Source: an uncultured Lachnospiraceae bacterium (GTDB taxonomy: Bacteria; Bacillota; Clostridia; Lachnospirales; Lachnospiraceae). Taken from it: a DNA stretch of 64,000 nt. The first letter of the stretch is position 1. Every line of letters begins with the position of its first letter. The stretch is from positions 61,840 through 125,839 of the forward strand of contig CAJUHP010000004.1 of NCBI GenBank assembly GCA_910586125.1. Reading direction: 5' to 3'. Shown in pieces: positions 1-7,746 of the stretch. The position numbers and the translations under genes are program-made. The notes beneath the pieces were generated by a model, which made no database searches, was not told the origin of the DNA, and worked only from the letters and a program-made list of their open reading frames with translations.

Positions 1-271
1 ACACCCAAGGGAATATTTCTGGCAACGGATAATAGTCGGTCTTCATAATAGAAATCATTCCCACAATTTGACCGTCAACGATTGCCGCAAACGGTGTTTC
101 CCAATCGGTAAACGCCCATGACCGCAGCATTTCCAACATATGCTCTTTCACATCTTCCCAGGAAAAATTTTCAACAAAATGGATTAGGTTATCAGCCAAT
201 TCCGTATCCTTTTCCACTTTTTTTATTTCTAAATTTAAGTATTCTTTGCCTATATCGTCTTGAAATATCAT
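1..271 (-). CDS. GNAT family N-acetyltransferase, N-terminal part, cut by window edge
   Basis: The open frame starts with ATG at 271 and runs off the left edge, giving about 90 residues. The reading MIFQDDIGKEYLNLEIKKV is followed by a stretch ending in AAIVDGQIVGMISIMKTDYY, which has the look of the beta2-alpha-beta4 region of a GNAT acetyltransferase (an acidic start, then a hydrophobic strand with a G-x-I-V-G-M turn). The acetyl-CoA binding loop would lie beyond the window. A GGGG ribosome-binding site lies just upstream (about 281-284 on the minus strand). It is last in the minus-strand series after the metal exporter and is separated from it by 181 bp with two hairpins. Substrate cannot be told from this fragment. 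Confidence 0.6.
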   Translation of the reverse strand, partial: MIFQDDIGKEYLNLEIKKVEKDTELADNLIHFVENFSWEDVKEHMLEMLRSWAFTDWETPFAAIVDGQIVGMISIMKTDYYPLPEIFPWV

Positions 272-337
272 TGCAAAATCCCCTTTATATCAATCGTTTT
301 TCATGTTCTGCCTGTACATAAAACAATTTCATATCGT

Positions 338-396
338 CCGATGCCGACCGCTCTCGGCTTACGGCATCGGGCAGACTGCCTCACCGGGGACTGCCC
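338..396. repeat. Two adjacent hairpins downstream of the metal exporter
   Basis: CCGATGCCG at 338-346 pairs with CGGCATCGG at 362-370, a 9-bp stem. Directly after it GGGCAG at 369-374 can pair with CTGCCC at 391-396. They lie in the 181-bp gap between the exporter stop and the GNAT start. Neither strand has a strong U-run after the stem, so this may be a weak terminator of the pyr operon or a processing structure. Confidence 0.45.
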
Positions 397-452
397 TGCT
401 TCGGCCGCCGCCCTCCTCCCCGATCCGCGACATATGACTTTGTCTTTCTCTC

Positions 453-1304
453 TCAATGCACAAAAAATTCCAGCAGCAGCCCCGCTGTCACGCCGGCAAA
501 GAGCAAAATCCCCACAATCTTTGCGTTATCCTTCCGATTCCGGTTCATACGAAACAGCACCAGCACCCCCACGCCGGCTCCCACCAGCAGGCCGGCCATA
601 GCAGCCCCAAACCCCAAGGTCCCCTGCAGGTACAATTCTGTCATAATAACAGAGGGCGCGCAGTTTGGAATCAGACCGGCCAGTGCGGTCAGCAGTACGC
701 TGAACACCGGCAGGCTCTGCATAAAAGCGGCCAGACTCCCTTCTCCCACATACAATATCACAAGATTTAAGATCACGGAAGCTAAGAACAAGAATACGGC
801 GATACGCGCCGTATGCCGCAGCGCAGAAGACAAGACACCGGTCTGGCAGTCGCAGTGTTCCTGCTCACACAATTCATGAATGTGCGATTCTTCCTCCAAA
901 GATATTTTTTTATGCCGCCCATCCGCCAGATCCACAAGAAATCCCACTGCCATTCCTGTTAGAAACTTCACTCCCAGTATCCGAAAAATCACGGAAAAAC
1001 CGGCGGCTTTCGATAAAAGTACCGGCAGCATCTCATCGGAAGTCGATAAAAACACCGCCAGCAAAGTCCCCCGGCTGATCAGGCGGGCAGCATAGAAATT
1101 TGCTGCCGCTGCCGAAAATCCGCACTGCGGAAACAGCCCGGCTGCCGCCCCCAAAAGCGGCCCGGCTTTCCCGGCCCGGCGCAGCAGCTTCTGGGTCTTG
1201 CCCGCCGCCCGGTGCTCCAGATACTCCATAATCAGATATGTCACCAATAAAAAGGGGATCAGCTTCAGCGTATCCCCTGCTGCATCCAGCCATGCTTCTG
1301 TCAC
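453..1304 (-). CDS. Putative manganese/heavy-metal exporter, ArsP_2-like (10-11 TM)
   Basis: A 283-residue integral membrane protein of the family called putative manganese transporter or arsenic efflux protein (ArsP_2, PF11449). It has about ten hydrophobic segments in two halves around a His/Cys-rich cytoplasmic loop (about residues 130-155, HKKISLEEESHIHELCEQEH). Each half carries a related P-x-C motif, LFPQCGFSAA near residue 58 and LIPNCAPSV near residue 213, as expected from an internal duplication. The start is GTG with AGGAG seven bases upstream. It follows pyrD by less than 100 bp and may be co-transcribed with the pyr genes, although no functional tie is known. No yybP-ykoY riboswitch is visible in front of it. 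The metal is an inference. Confidence 0.75.
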   Translation of the reverse strand: MTEAWLDAAGDTLKLIPFLLVTYLIMEYLEHRAAGKTQKLLRRAGKAGPLLGAAAGLFPQCGFSAAAANFYAARLISRGTLLAVFLSTSDEMLPVLLSKAAGFSVIFRILGVKFLTGMAVGFLVDLADGRHKKISLEEESHIHELCEQEHCDCQTGVLSSALRHTARIAVFLFLASVILNLVILYVGEGSLAAFMQSLPVFSVLLTALAGLIPNCAPSVIMTELYLQGTLGFGAAMAGLLVGAGVGVLVLFRMNRNRKDNAKIVGILLFAGVTAGLLLEFFVH

Positions 1305-1397
1305 GTCATGTCTCCTGTCTGTTTTCTGATGCCAGCGGACAGAAAAACGCCTGCCGCCCGTTTTCTGTCCGCCGCTGCTGTTCCTCTGCCGCGCCGG

Positions 1398-2303
1398 TCA
1401 GCGGACCGCTCCCGTCAGATGGCCGATCTCTTCCACCTGATACCGCCGCATATATTCCTCAATCCCTTCCAGCACCCGTATGGTCGCATCCGGCCGCATA
1501 AAGTTCGCTGTTCCCACCGACACGGCCGTGGCGCCGGCCAGGATAAATTCAACAGCGTCCTCCGCTGTGGCGATCCCCCCCATTCCAATGATGGGAATCT
1601 TCACGGCGTGAGATGTCTGATAGACCATGCGCACCGCAACCGGCTTCACCGCAGGACCGGATAATCCGCCGGTCTGATTGGCGAGAGCAAACCGGCGGCG
1701 GTGGATATCAATCTTCATACCGGTCAGCGTATTGATCAGAGAGAGCACATCGGCGCCGCCGGCTTCCGCCGCTCTGGCCGTCTCCGTGATATCGGTCACA
1801 TTGGGGCTGAGCTTCATAATCACCGGCTGACGGGCCTTTTTCTTCACCGCCGCCGTGATCCGCTCCACCGCCTTTGGATTCTGGCCGAACGCAATGCCGC
1901 CCTCTTTAACATTGGGACAGGAAATATTGATCTCCAGCAGATCCACCGGCTCTTCGGCCAGCCGTTCCACCACTTCCAGATAGTCGCTCTCCGTCTTTCC
2001 GCAGACATTGACGATAATCTTTGTATCAAACTGCCTTAAAAACGGGATATCTCTGCCGCAGAACACATCTATCCCCGGATTCTGCAGACCGATGGCGTTT
2101 AACATGCCGCCAGTGACCTCGGCGATCCGAGGCGTCGGATTTCCCTCCCAGGGAACATTCGCCACCCCCTTTGTCACTACGGCTCCCAGACGGTTCAAAT
2201 CCACATATTCCCCGTATTCCGCGCCCGACCCAAAGGTTCCGGAGGCCGTCATCACCGGATTTTTCAGTTCCACACCGGCCAGATTTACTTTCAGATTTAT
2301 CAC
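1398..2303 (-). CDS. pyrD: Dihydroorotate dehydrogenase B, catalytic subunit (PyrD, class 1B)
   Basis: A 301-residue FMN TIM-barrel enzyme that oxidises dihydroorotate to orotate in pyrimidine synthesis, passing electrons to PyrK and NAD+. Family hallmarks are the N-terminal NPVMTASGTFG loop, the active-site NISCPNV with the catalytic cysteine of class 1B, the KLSPNV strand and the C-terminal GMGGI phosphate/FMN loop. The start is GTG, overlapping the pyrK stop as GTGA, with a perfect AGGAGG seven bases upstream. This overlap implies translational coupling to pyrK, matching the 1:1 heterotetramer. Length fits the family. Confidence 0.97.
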   Translation of the reverse strand: MINLKVNLAGVELKNPVMTASGTFGSGAEYGEYVDLNRLGAVVTKGVANVPWEGNPTPRIAEVTGGMLNAIGLQNPGIDVFCGRDIPFLRQFDTKIIVNVCGKTESDYLEVVERLAEEPVDLLEINISCPNVKEGGIAFGQNPKAVERITAAVKKKARQPVIMKLSPNVTDITETARAAEAGGADVLSLINTLTGMKIDIHRRRFALANQTGGLSGPAVKPVAVRMVYQTSHAVKIPIIGMGGIATAEDAVEFILAGATAVSVGTANFMRPDATIRVLEGIEEYMRRYQVEEIGHLTGAVR

Positions 2304-3058
2304 AGCTCTACCTCCTGGGCTAAAAATACTGGTCCGTCCTTACAGATTCGTTTATTGTGTACGCCGGTGTGGCTGTCCGTTTCTTTCGACCGGCACACGC
2401 AGGCCAAGCAGGCGCCGATCCCGCAGGCCATCCTCTCCTCCAGCGACAGATAGCACAGAAGATTCTTCTCCATGGCATACGCTTTTACAGCCCGCAGCAT
2501 CGGCGTCGGCCCGCAGGCATAGATGACCGAGCCTGTCACGTTCTGTTCCCGGACCGCATCCAGCACATTCCCCTTTGTTCCCACGCTGCCGTCCTCCGTG
2601 GCAATCGCCACATCCGCGTACCGCTTCAGATCTTCCCAGAGAAACAGATGATTGTCCCGGTATCCGGCCACCACCGTCTTCTCGCCCGGCAGCTTTTTCG
2701 CCAGTTCCAGCATGGGAGGAATCCCGATGCCGCCGCCGATCAGGATCGCCGGTTCGCCATGCAGAGGAAAGCCGTTGCCCATAGGCCCCTGCAAACGGAT
2801 GGCCTCCCCCCTCTGATAGTTTGAGAATTCCTTTGTTCCGGCGCCCGCTACCCGGTACACCAGCCGAACTGCGTTCTCGTTTACCTCGCAGATGCTGATG
2901 GGCCTGGGAAGAATCCGGGCTCCATCCCGGCTATAAACCGATACAAATTGTCCGGGGTCCGCCTCTATAGCGATGGCTTCTGCATCGACCCACATGCTGT
3001 AAATCTCATCTGCCAATTGCGTTTGGGACAAAATGCGCCCCGTGATCTGCTCCTTCAT
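2300..3058 (-). CDS. pyrK: Dihydroorotate dehydrogenase B, electron-transfer subunit (PyrK)
   Basis: A 252-residue ferredoxin-reductase-type protein with FAD and a 2Fe-2S cluster that hands electrons from PyrD to NAD+. The FAD-binding part holds RPISICEV, the NAD part starts at the glycine-rich GGGIGIPPML, and the C-terminal cluster loop carries the cysteines of ACGIGACLACVC plus the later CKDGPVF. The start is ATG with a GGA-rich site in the intergenic 18 bp after pyrF. It overlaps pyrD by four bases, so the two are coupled. The presence of PyrK fixes PyrD as the NAD-dependent type 1B form. Confidence 0.97.
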   Translation of the reverse strand: MKEQITGRILSQTQLADEIYSMWVDAEAIAIEADPGQFVSVYSRDGARILPRPISICEVNENAVRLVYRVAGAGTKEFSNYQRGEAIRLQGPMGNGFPLHGEPAILIGGGIGIPPMLELAKKLPGEKTVVAGYRDNHLFLWEDLKRYADVAIATEDGSVGTKGNVLDAVREQNVTGSVIYACGPTPMLRAVKAYAMEKNLLCYLSLEERMACGIGACLACVCRSKETDSHTGVHNKRICKDGPVFLAQEVEL

Positions 3059-3076
3059 CCTCTGTTCTCCTTTTTT

Positions 3077-4003
3077 TCACTGACACCCCAGCGCGCTGCG
3101 AATGTCCTCGATCATATCCGTCACCGCCTGCCTGGCCGCCTCCCCGTAAGCCAGCGCGCCGTAAGACGCATACTTTTCCTGTTTCCACGCCGCGATGATC
3201 CCGCGGGAAGAATTGACGATTGCACCGGAGCCGTCCGGATTGAAATAGGGGGCCAGATCCTCTGCTTTTCCTCCCTGCGCGCCGTAGCCGGGCACCAATA
3301 TCAGCGTGCGGGGCATCAGGCGGCGAAGGACTTCTCCCATCTTCGGATACGTCGCTCCGACTACCGCACCCACATAGCTGTACGCCTCTCCCATGGCCTC
3401 CTCGCCCCAGGCCGCCACCTTCTCGCCCACCCATTCATAGAGCGGGCGTCCGTCGATACAGCGATCCTGAAATTCGCCGCTGGAGGGGTTGGAGGTCTTC
3501 ACCAAAACAAAGATTCCTTTTTTCTCCTCCCTGCACACATCGACAAACGGTTTGATCCCGTCGGTTCCCAGATAGGGGTTGACCGTCGCAAAATCCTCCG
3601 CAAAAGGCGCAAAGCGGTTTTTTCCCACCTGCACATGTCCCAGATGTCCGGCCGCATAGGCTGCCGAGGTCGAGCCGATATCTCCCCTCTTGATATCACC
3701 GATGACTACCAAGCCCTTTTCCCGGCAGTAGGCCACCGTCTTCTGATACGCCGCCAGTCCCGGAATCCCAAATTGTTCGTACATCGCAATCTGCGGCTTC
3801 ACCGCCGGAATCTGGTCCTGTACCGCGTCCACAATGGTCCGGTTAAACTCCCAGATCGCCTCCGCCGCCCCCTCTAACGTCTCGCCGTACTGTGCAAACG
3901 CGGCGGCTTTCACCTGCTCTGGAATATAAGAAAGCATGGGGTCCAGCCCCACTACCACCGGAGCGTTCAGCTCCCGAATTCTTGCTGTCAACCGGTTAAT
4001 CAT
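3077..4003 (-). CDS. pyrF: Orotidine 5'-phosphate decarboxylase, type 2 (PyrF)
   Basis: It converts OMP to UMP, the last step of UMP synthesis. The subfamily-2 catalytic motif DIKRGDIGST is present around residue 105, with VVGLDPML at the N terminus and VPGYGAQGG as the phosphate loop. I chose the ATG at 4003 (308 aa) because AGGAGG lies seven bases upstream (4011-4016); an in-frame ATG at 4045 would bury that site. It is first in the pyrF-pyrK-pyrD run. The other pyr genes (carB, pyrB, pyrC, pyrE) are not in the window, and no PyrR attenuator was recognised in the short leader. Confidence 0.96.
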   Translation of the reverse strand: MINRLTARIRELNAPVVVGLDPMLSYIPEQVKAAAFAQYGETLEGAAEAIWEFNRTIVDAVQDQIPAVKPQIAMYEQFGIPGLAAYQKTVAYCREKGLVVIGDIKRGDIGSTSAAYAAGHLGHVQVGKNRFAPFAEDFATVNPYLGTDGIKPFVDVCREEKKGIFVLVKTSNPSSGEFQDRCIDGRPLYEWVGEKVAAWGEEAMGEAYSYVGAVVGATYPKMGEVLRRLMPRTLILVPGYGAQGGKAEDLAPYFNPDGSGAIVNSSRGIIAAWKQEKYASYGALAYGEAARQAVTDMIEDIRSALGCQ

Positions 4004-4068
4004 ATTTAATCCTCCTGTTTCTGTTTTTTCTCCTTGTAATTCCACACATATTTCAGACCGATGTCATT

Positions 4069-4098
4069 ATTGTAACATAACAGAGCATACCATAGCAA
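4069..4098 (-). promoter_or_regulatory. Predicted sigma-A promoter of the pyrFKD operon
   Basis: On the minus strand TTGCTA (4098-4093) and TACAAT (4074-4069) are 18 bases apart, about 70 bp before the pyrF start. It is divergent from the promoter at 4131. Confidence 0.5.
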
Positions 4099-4130
4099 TG
4101 CTATTTTTTCTTTTCCGCTGTGTTTTCGCG

Positions 4131-4159
4131 TTGACAAAGAACAGGAATCCTTCTATAAT
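4131..4159 (+). promoter_or_regulatory. Consensus sigma-A promoter of the lipoprotein-rhodanese pair
   Basis: TTGACA (4131-4136), a 17-base spacer and TATAAT (4154-4159): a full consensus match, 48 bp before the lipoprotein start. This predicts strong constitutive expression. Confidence 0.8.
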
Positions 4160-4206
4160 CAAAATAAATATCCCATGATTTTATCGACAAAAAGGAGAGA
4201 TTTGTT

Positions 4207-4710
4207 ATGAAACATACAAAAAAACATACGGCAAAGCATTCCCGGAAGCGTTTCCGTTTTGGCGTGTTAACGGTTACGGCCCTCCTTCTGACGGTCTTGA
4301 CTGCCTCCTGTAAGTTCAAATCCAGCAAGTCCTACACCTTCTCTATTGAGAACGGCGACCAGATCAAGGTCACGCTGGATACCTCTGACGGATATGCCCT
4401 TTCGCAGAAAGACGGCGTTTTTTCCGTGACTTCCCAGGAAGAAACCATATTGGAAGGCGTCTTTCTGCTGGAGGAAACCTATGAGCAATACATGGAACTG
4501 TCCGAGACGACAGACAGCATGGTCGTGCTGGAAGAAGATGAGCGGAACGACGTCTCCTATCTCTTCTATCAATTTGTCGGGGAAGCCGGAATGGAAAATA
4601 ATTTTATTATTTTTGTGAAGGGATCCCATACCGGTGTTCTGATCGGCAGCTTGTCCGGACAGGACGCGGCAAAGACTGCTTTTGACCATCTTTCTTTTTC
4701 CTGCGAATAG
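4207..4710 (+). CDS. Small predicted lipoprotein of unknown function
   Basis: The protein has 167 residues. A basic N terminus (KHTKKHTAKHSRKRFR) is followed by a hydrophobic stretch and the lipobox LTAS-C at about residues 32-36, so the mature protein should be lipid-anchored on the outer membrane face. The rest is an acidic, beta-rich domain with no motif I recognise, ending in GSLSGQDAAKTAFDHLSFSCE. GGAGAG lies at a good distance before the ATG. It is followed after 14 bp by a rhodanese lipoprotein, so the two probably share the consensus promoter at 4131. Function is unknown. Confidence 0.75.
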   Translation: MKHTKKHTAKHSRKRFRFGVLTVTALLLTVLTASCKFKSSKSYTFSIENGDQIKVTLDTSDGYALSQKDGVFSVTSQEETILEGVFLLEETYEQYMELSETTDSMVVLEEDERNDVSYLFYQFVGEAGMENNFIIFVKGSHTGVLIGSLSGQDAAKTAFDHLSFSCE

Positions 4711-4724
4711 AGGGGACCGGTTTT

Positions 4725-5159
4725 ATGAAAAAACATATTTGGATGTTTGGATTGATCTGTCTGCTCGCTCCCGCGGTATTTGCGGGCTGTACTGCCTCTG
4801 AAACCCGCACGGAAAGCTCCGGCACAGCCAAAGGCTCCTATGAACAGATCACTCCTGACCAGGCAAAAGAGCTGATGGACAATGAAGTGAATTATATCCT
4901 TCTCGACGTGCGCACCGAGGAAGAGTATCGCGCCGGACATATCGAGGGTGCTGTTTTGATTCCCGACTATGAGATCGGAGAAAAAGCCGCTGCCATTCTT
5001 GCCGACAAAGAACAGCTTATTCTTGTCTATTGTCGGAGCGGCCGAAGAAGCAAAAATGCCGCAGGCGAACTTGCGGCACTTGGTTACACAAACATCAAAG
5101 AATTCGGCGGGATCCTTGACTGGGAGTACGAAACGGTAACAGAACCGCCGACTTCCTGA
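4725..5159 (+). CDS. Rhodanese-like domain lipoprotein
   Basis: A 144-residue protein with a signal peptide and lipobox (AVFAG-C, cysteine at about residue 22) followed by a single rhodanese domain. The acidic strand LLDVRTEEEYRAGHIEGA and the active-site loop YCRSGRRS, with the sulfur-carrying cysteine, are intact, so sulfurtransferase or related thiol chemistry outside the membrane is plausible. GGGGACC precedes the ATG. It is the second gene of the pair with the unknown lipoprotein and converges on the histidine phosphatase, whose stop is 36 bp away. Confidence 0.88.
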   Translation: MKKHIWMFGLICLLAPAVFAGCTASETRTESSGTAKGSYEQITPDQAKELMDNEVNYILLDVRTEEEYRAGHIEGAVLIPDYEIGEKAAAILADKEQLILVYCRSGRRSKNAAGELAALGYTNIKEFGGILDWEYETVTEPPTS

Positions 5160-5195
5160 CGGCTGAATCCGCTTGACAGTTCCAGACACGAATCG

Positions 5196-5798
5196 TCAGA
5201 TTCCTTCCGTATGCGCTGTCATATTTGCTTTTACAATCACCCGCCGCTCCTTATCGATCCGCCATTCGTGGATACCTGTATCCCCTGTGGCAAAGCTTAT
5301 GTCGCTGTCTACGGGCAGGCGAAGAAACGCACGATATAACTGGCTTATCATCCCTCCGTGCGTGACGATTGCCACCGAAGCATCCGGACCGGTTTCGGAA
5401 ATAATCCTAGAAAGAATATAGTCTGCCCGGAAGCGGAACGCGAGCACAGATTCCTGCTCGTATACGGAGGCATGAACAGGAAGAGATTCAACCGGCGGAT
5501 ACTTTTCCCGCGCGACAGATCTTTCTAATCCGGCAATCAATCCGTTATTGAACTCCATCAGTTTTTCTTCAGGAGTCAGCGGTATGCCGGTCGCCTCGGA
5601 GAGGCGGCCGGCTGTCTGATATGCCCGCTTCAGTGTACTGCAGTAAATCGCCGAGAGGTCATAATTGTCTTTTACAAAACAGGCCATAGCGGCCGCCTGC
5701 CTGTGACCTCTCTTTGTCAGTTCAAAATCCGCCCGCCCTTCATGGACATCCCGCAGATCCGCTTCCGATTCCCCATGTCGAATCACCAAAATATGCAT
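5196..5798 (-). CDS. Histidine phosphatase family protein (phosphoglycerate mutase-like)
   Basis: The protein has 200 residues. The N-terminal RHGES motif carries the phosphohistidine, and the second catalytic histidine lies in the VTHGGMI motif near residue 145. Arginines and the glutamate in EFNNG fit the branch-1 family. The substrate cannot be assigned: alpha-ribazole phosphatase, PGM and broad-range phosphatases share these motifs. It has its own promoter (5861-5889) and stands alone, facing the rhodanese gene. Confidence 0.88.
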   Translation of the reverse strand: MHILVIRHGESEADLRDVHEGRADFELTKRGHRQAAAMACFVKDNYDLSAIYCSTLKRAYQTAGRLSEATGIPLTPEEKLMEFNNGLIAGLERSVAREKYPPVESLPVHASVYEQESVLAFRFRADYILSRIISETGPDASVAIVTHGGMISQLYRAFLRLPVDSDISFATGDTGIHEWRIDKERRVIVKANMTAHTEGI

Positions 5799-6118
5799 TC
5801 GGCTGTTCTCCTTCCCTTAAAAAGACGCAATGACCCATTCTCTGAAATATGTCTGCAGCCATTATACCACTTACCATTCCGACACACAACACCGAATTCA
5901 TCAAAAGCGGGGCAATTGTATACCAATACAGGACGGAGAGCTTGCAAAGCCGCTCCAGAAAAAGGCTGATTATTTTCGTTCATTGCCGGAGTGGCCGATA
6001 TTTTTGAAAATCAGAACAAGTAATGACTATCAGAATATCCCTTCTGTAACCGGCAGCCGTTTTGTTTCTTTTCGCTTTTTTCTATTATAATCGAATAGAA
6101 AATTATATAATGTTTCTC
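5799..6118. other. Intergenic 320 bp without a convincing gene
   Basis: It holds the phosphatase promoter near its left end. The remainder is AT-rich, with an AT-only hairpin (TTTTCTAT...ATAGAAAA around 6077-6101) that may end the acyltransferase transcript. A 66-codon frame at 5783-5983 (minus) overlaps the phosphatase start and its promoter and has no recognisable protein, so I do not call it. Confidence 0.5.
5861..5889 (-). promoter_or_regulatory. Extended -10 promoter of the histidine phosphatase gene
   Basis: On the minus strand TTGTGT (5889-5884), a 17-base spacer ending in TGG, and TATAAT (5866-5861). The TGn before the -10 supports an extended -10 promoter; the start codon lies 63 bp downstream. 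Confidence 0.65.
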
Positions 6119-7186
6119 TTATTGTCCCCCCCCCCTATATTTTTTCAATATATTCTTGCATGGGAACTCTATAGCATAATAAAATATAAGAGAAATCGCC
6201 ATGCAGACAAACAATGAAAGAAAAATCCTCAAAAGATTTCCGTCTATATGTATAATTAATAAAATTTTCTTGCTTATCCGCCATGTAAAGAACTGGGCCA
6301 AATAGAAGGCATAGGAGATCGCGCTGAGTCTGGATACGACCGCCTGTATCCGCTTTCTCTTAAAATCAATGCGGTACAAACTCACAAGCAAGAAAGAAAA
6401 CGCGGGAAGACCGATCCATGAAAAAAGCATGTAGTTTCTCGGAAGTATTCTCGCCGCGATACTGACAGAAACAATGAAAATAAAAATCTGTAATAAAATG
6501 ACCAGCGGCTGTCTCAGAACTTTCATTATTTTTGTATTTTCCATATATGGAATTTCTTTCAGCAGCAAAATTCCTATTATAAATTCTAAACATCGAAAAA
6601 AAGGACTGTCATAGATCGCCCCGAGATCAAACTTTGATTCTATCAGAGGGGCTAACAGCAAAATCATTACAAGAATCATTCCAAAGATCCGCCGGCCCTT
6701 TGCTGTCATGCTGTCGATTACATCATGCGCCAAAGGAAACAAAATATAACAGATTACCATACAGGATATAAACCAGGTTCCGCTGTTATGCGAGACGGCA
6801 AACAGCGTCCGAAATGCGGACTGAACTCCCAAAACTTCTACCGGAAGCAAGAGCAGGTTTTGTGTAAACGTTTCTTTTCCAATCCAGATCACATACAGAG
6901 CGCTTACGACCCAATATAACGGATATATTGCAAAAAAACGTTTTTTATAAAAATTCAGCGAATCTCCGGATAAATGTGTCTTTTCCGCGTTGGAATATGC
7001 AAGGGAAAATCCGCTCAGCATAAAGAAAGCGCTCATATCCATCGCGCCGATTCGGATAAATGGATTTAGTATGCCGTAATCACACTGAAAATGCATTTCC
7101 GAGTGAAATAAAAAAACCCATACCGTTATCATAATGCGAAACAAATCCAATCCGGCAAGCCGTCTATTTGAATTTCCCCTATCCAT
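6119..7186 (-). CDS. Membrane acyltransferase, AT3 family (probable glycan O-acyltransferase)
   Basis: A 355-residue polytopic protein of the acyltransferase-3 family (OafA/WecH-like), which moves acetyl or similar groups onto exported glycans. The N terminus RLAGLDLFRIMITVWVFLFH holds the usual R-x-x-x-LDxxR-like start and the membrane histidine, followed by FFMLSGFSLAY and about ten membrane segments. It is the last gene of the surface-polysaccharide operon, so O-acetylation of that glycan is the likely job. A run of ten G bases lies in the last few codons and forms the terminal Arg-Gly-Gly-Gly-Gln, a possible slippage site. The start is ATG. Confidence 0.88.
   Translation of the reverse strand: MDRGNSNRRLAGLDLFRIMITVWVFLFHSEMHFQCDYGILNPFIRIGAMDMSAFFMLSGFSLAYSNAEKTHLSGDSLNFYKKRFFAIYPLYWVVSALYVIWIGKETFTQNLLLLPVEVLGVQSAFRTLFAVSHNSGTWFISCMVICYILFPLAHDVIDSMTAKGRRIFGMILVMILLLAPLIESKFDLGAIYDSPFFRCLEFIIGILLLKEIPYMENTKIMKVLRQPLVILLQIFIFIVSVSIAARILPRNYMLFSWIGLPAFSFLLVSLYRIDFKRKRIQAVVSRLSAISYAFYLAQFFTWRISKKILLIIHIDGNLLRIFLSLFVCMAISLIFYYAIEFPCKNILKKYRGGGQ
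6126..6135. repeat. Poly-C/poly-G tract of 10 in the acyltransferase 3' end
   Basis: Ten C bases in a row on the plus strand (6126-6135) are read as G10 in the coding strand of the acyltransferase, four codons from its stop. Homopolymers of this length are prone to slippage; a change of one base would alter or extend only the C terminus. Confidence 0.9.
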
Positions 7187-7222
7187 CCTCTTTCTCTTTT
7201 CTATTTACTTTTACAAATAATT

Positions 7223-7720
7223 TCAAATTTTCTCTACCTGATACCAAAAATAAAGCGGTTCTTCGCAGGCATTTTCTTGCTTACAATGCAAACTCTCCAT
7301 TCTCTGATATCCATTTTTCTCATAAAAACGAACAGCACGTTGATTTTCTTTTAATACATACCAGTAAATCCTATCCAATCCCATCTCCACCAGCCCTATC
7401 CGGAGAATCTCTTTCATGGCAAATGACGAAAATCCTTTTCCCATTGCCTTTGAGCGGACGGCAATGGCAAACTCCGCCTCACCGCATTCCCGGTCAATGT
7501 TCTTTAAACTAACCGTTCCCATATACTCATCCTCGTCATTGACAATCGCCAAGTGCTTTTCCTTATCTTCTTTTAAACTTTTTTCGATAAACGCGCGGCA
7601 ATCGTCCTCCGTCATTCCTGCAAATTTAGGCTGCAGTCCACGGGTGACATTTTTATCCTGCATCCATTCATACATGAAAGAGACATCTTTTAGACATAAT
7701 TTGCGCAATCTCATTGTCAT
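7223..7720 (-). CDS. GNAT family N-acetyltransferase (RimJ/RimL-like)
   Basis: The true protein is about 165 residues, starting MTMRLRKLCLKDVSFMYEWM. The frame is open for another 112 codons upstream, but that part only mirrors the flippase gene in another frame, so I start at the ATG at 7720 (7714 is also possible), 27 bp after the flippase stop. Acetyl-CoA features are the VGTVSL-type strand (MGTVSLKNID), the SKAMGKGFSS pyrophosphate loop and the YWYVLKENQRAVRFYEKNGYQ C-terminal signature. As part of the polysaccharide operon it probably N-acetylates an amino sugar, a good match for the 3-amino sugar predicted from the ketoisomerase and aminotransferase. Confidence 0.85.
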   Translation of the reverse strand: MTMRLRKLCLKDVSFMYEWMQDKNVTRGLQPKFAGMTEDDCRAFIEKSLKEDKEKHLAIVNDEDEYMGTVSLKNIDRECGEAEFAIAVRSKAMGKGFSSFAMKEILRIGLVEMGLDRIYWYVLKENQRAVRFYEKNGYQRMESLHCKQENACEEPLYFWYQVEKI

Positions 7721-7746
7721 TTGCTTGTCGTTCTCCCATCTTTCTC

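Noticed and set aside
5783..5983. 66-codon minus-strand frame before the phosphatase gene
   Set aside because: It contains the phosphatase promoter, overlaps the start and lacks its own ribosome site.
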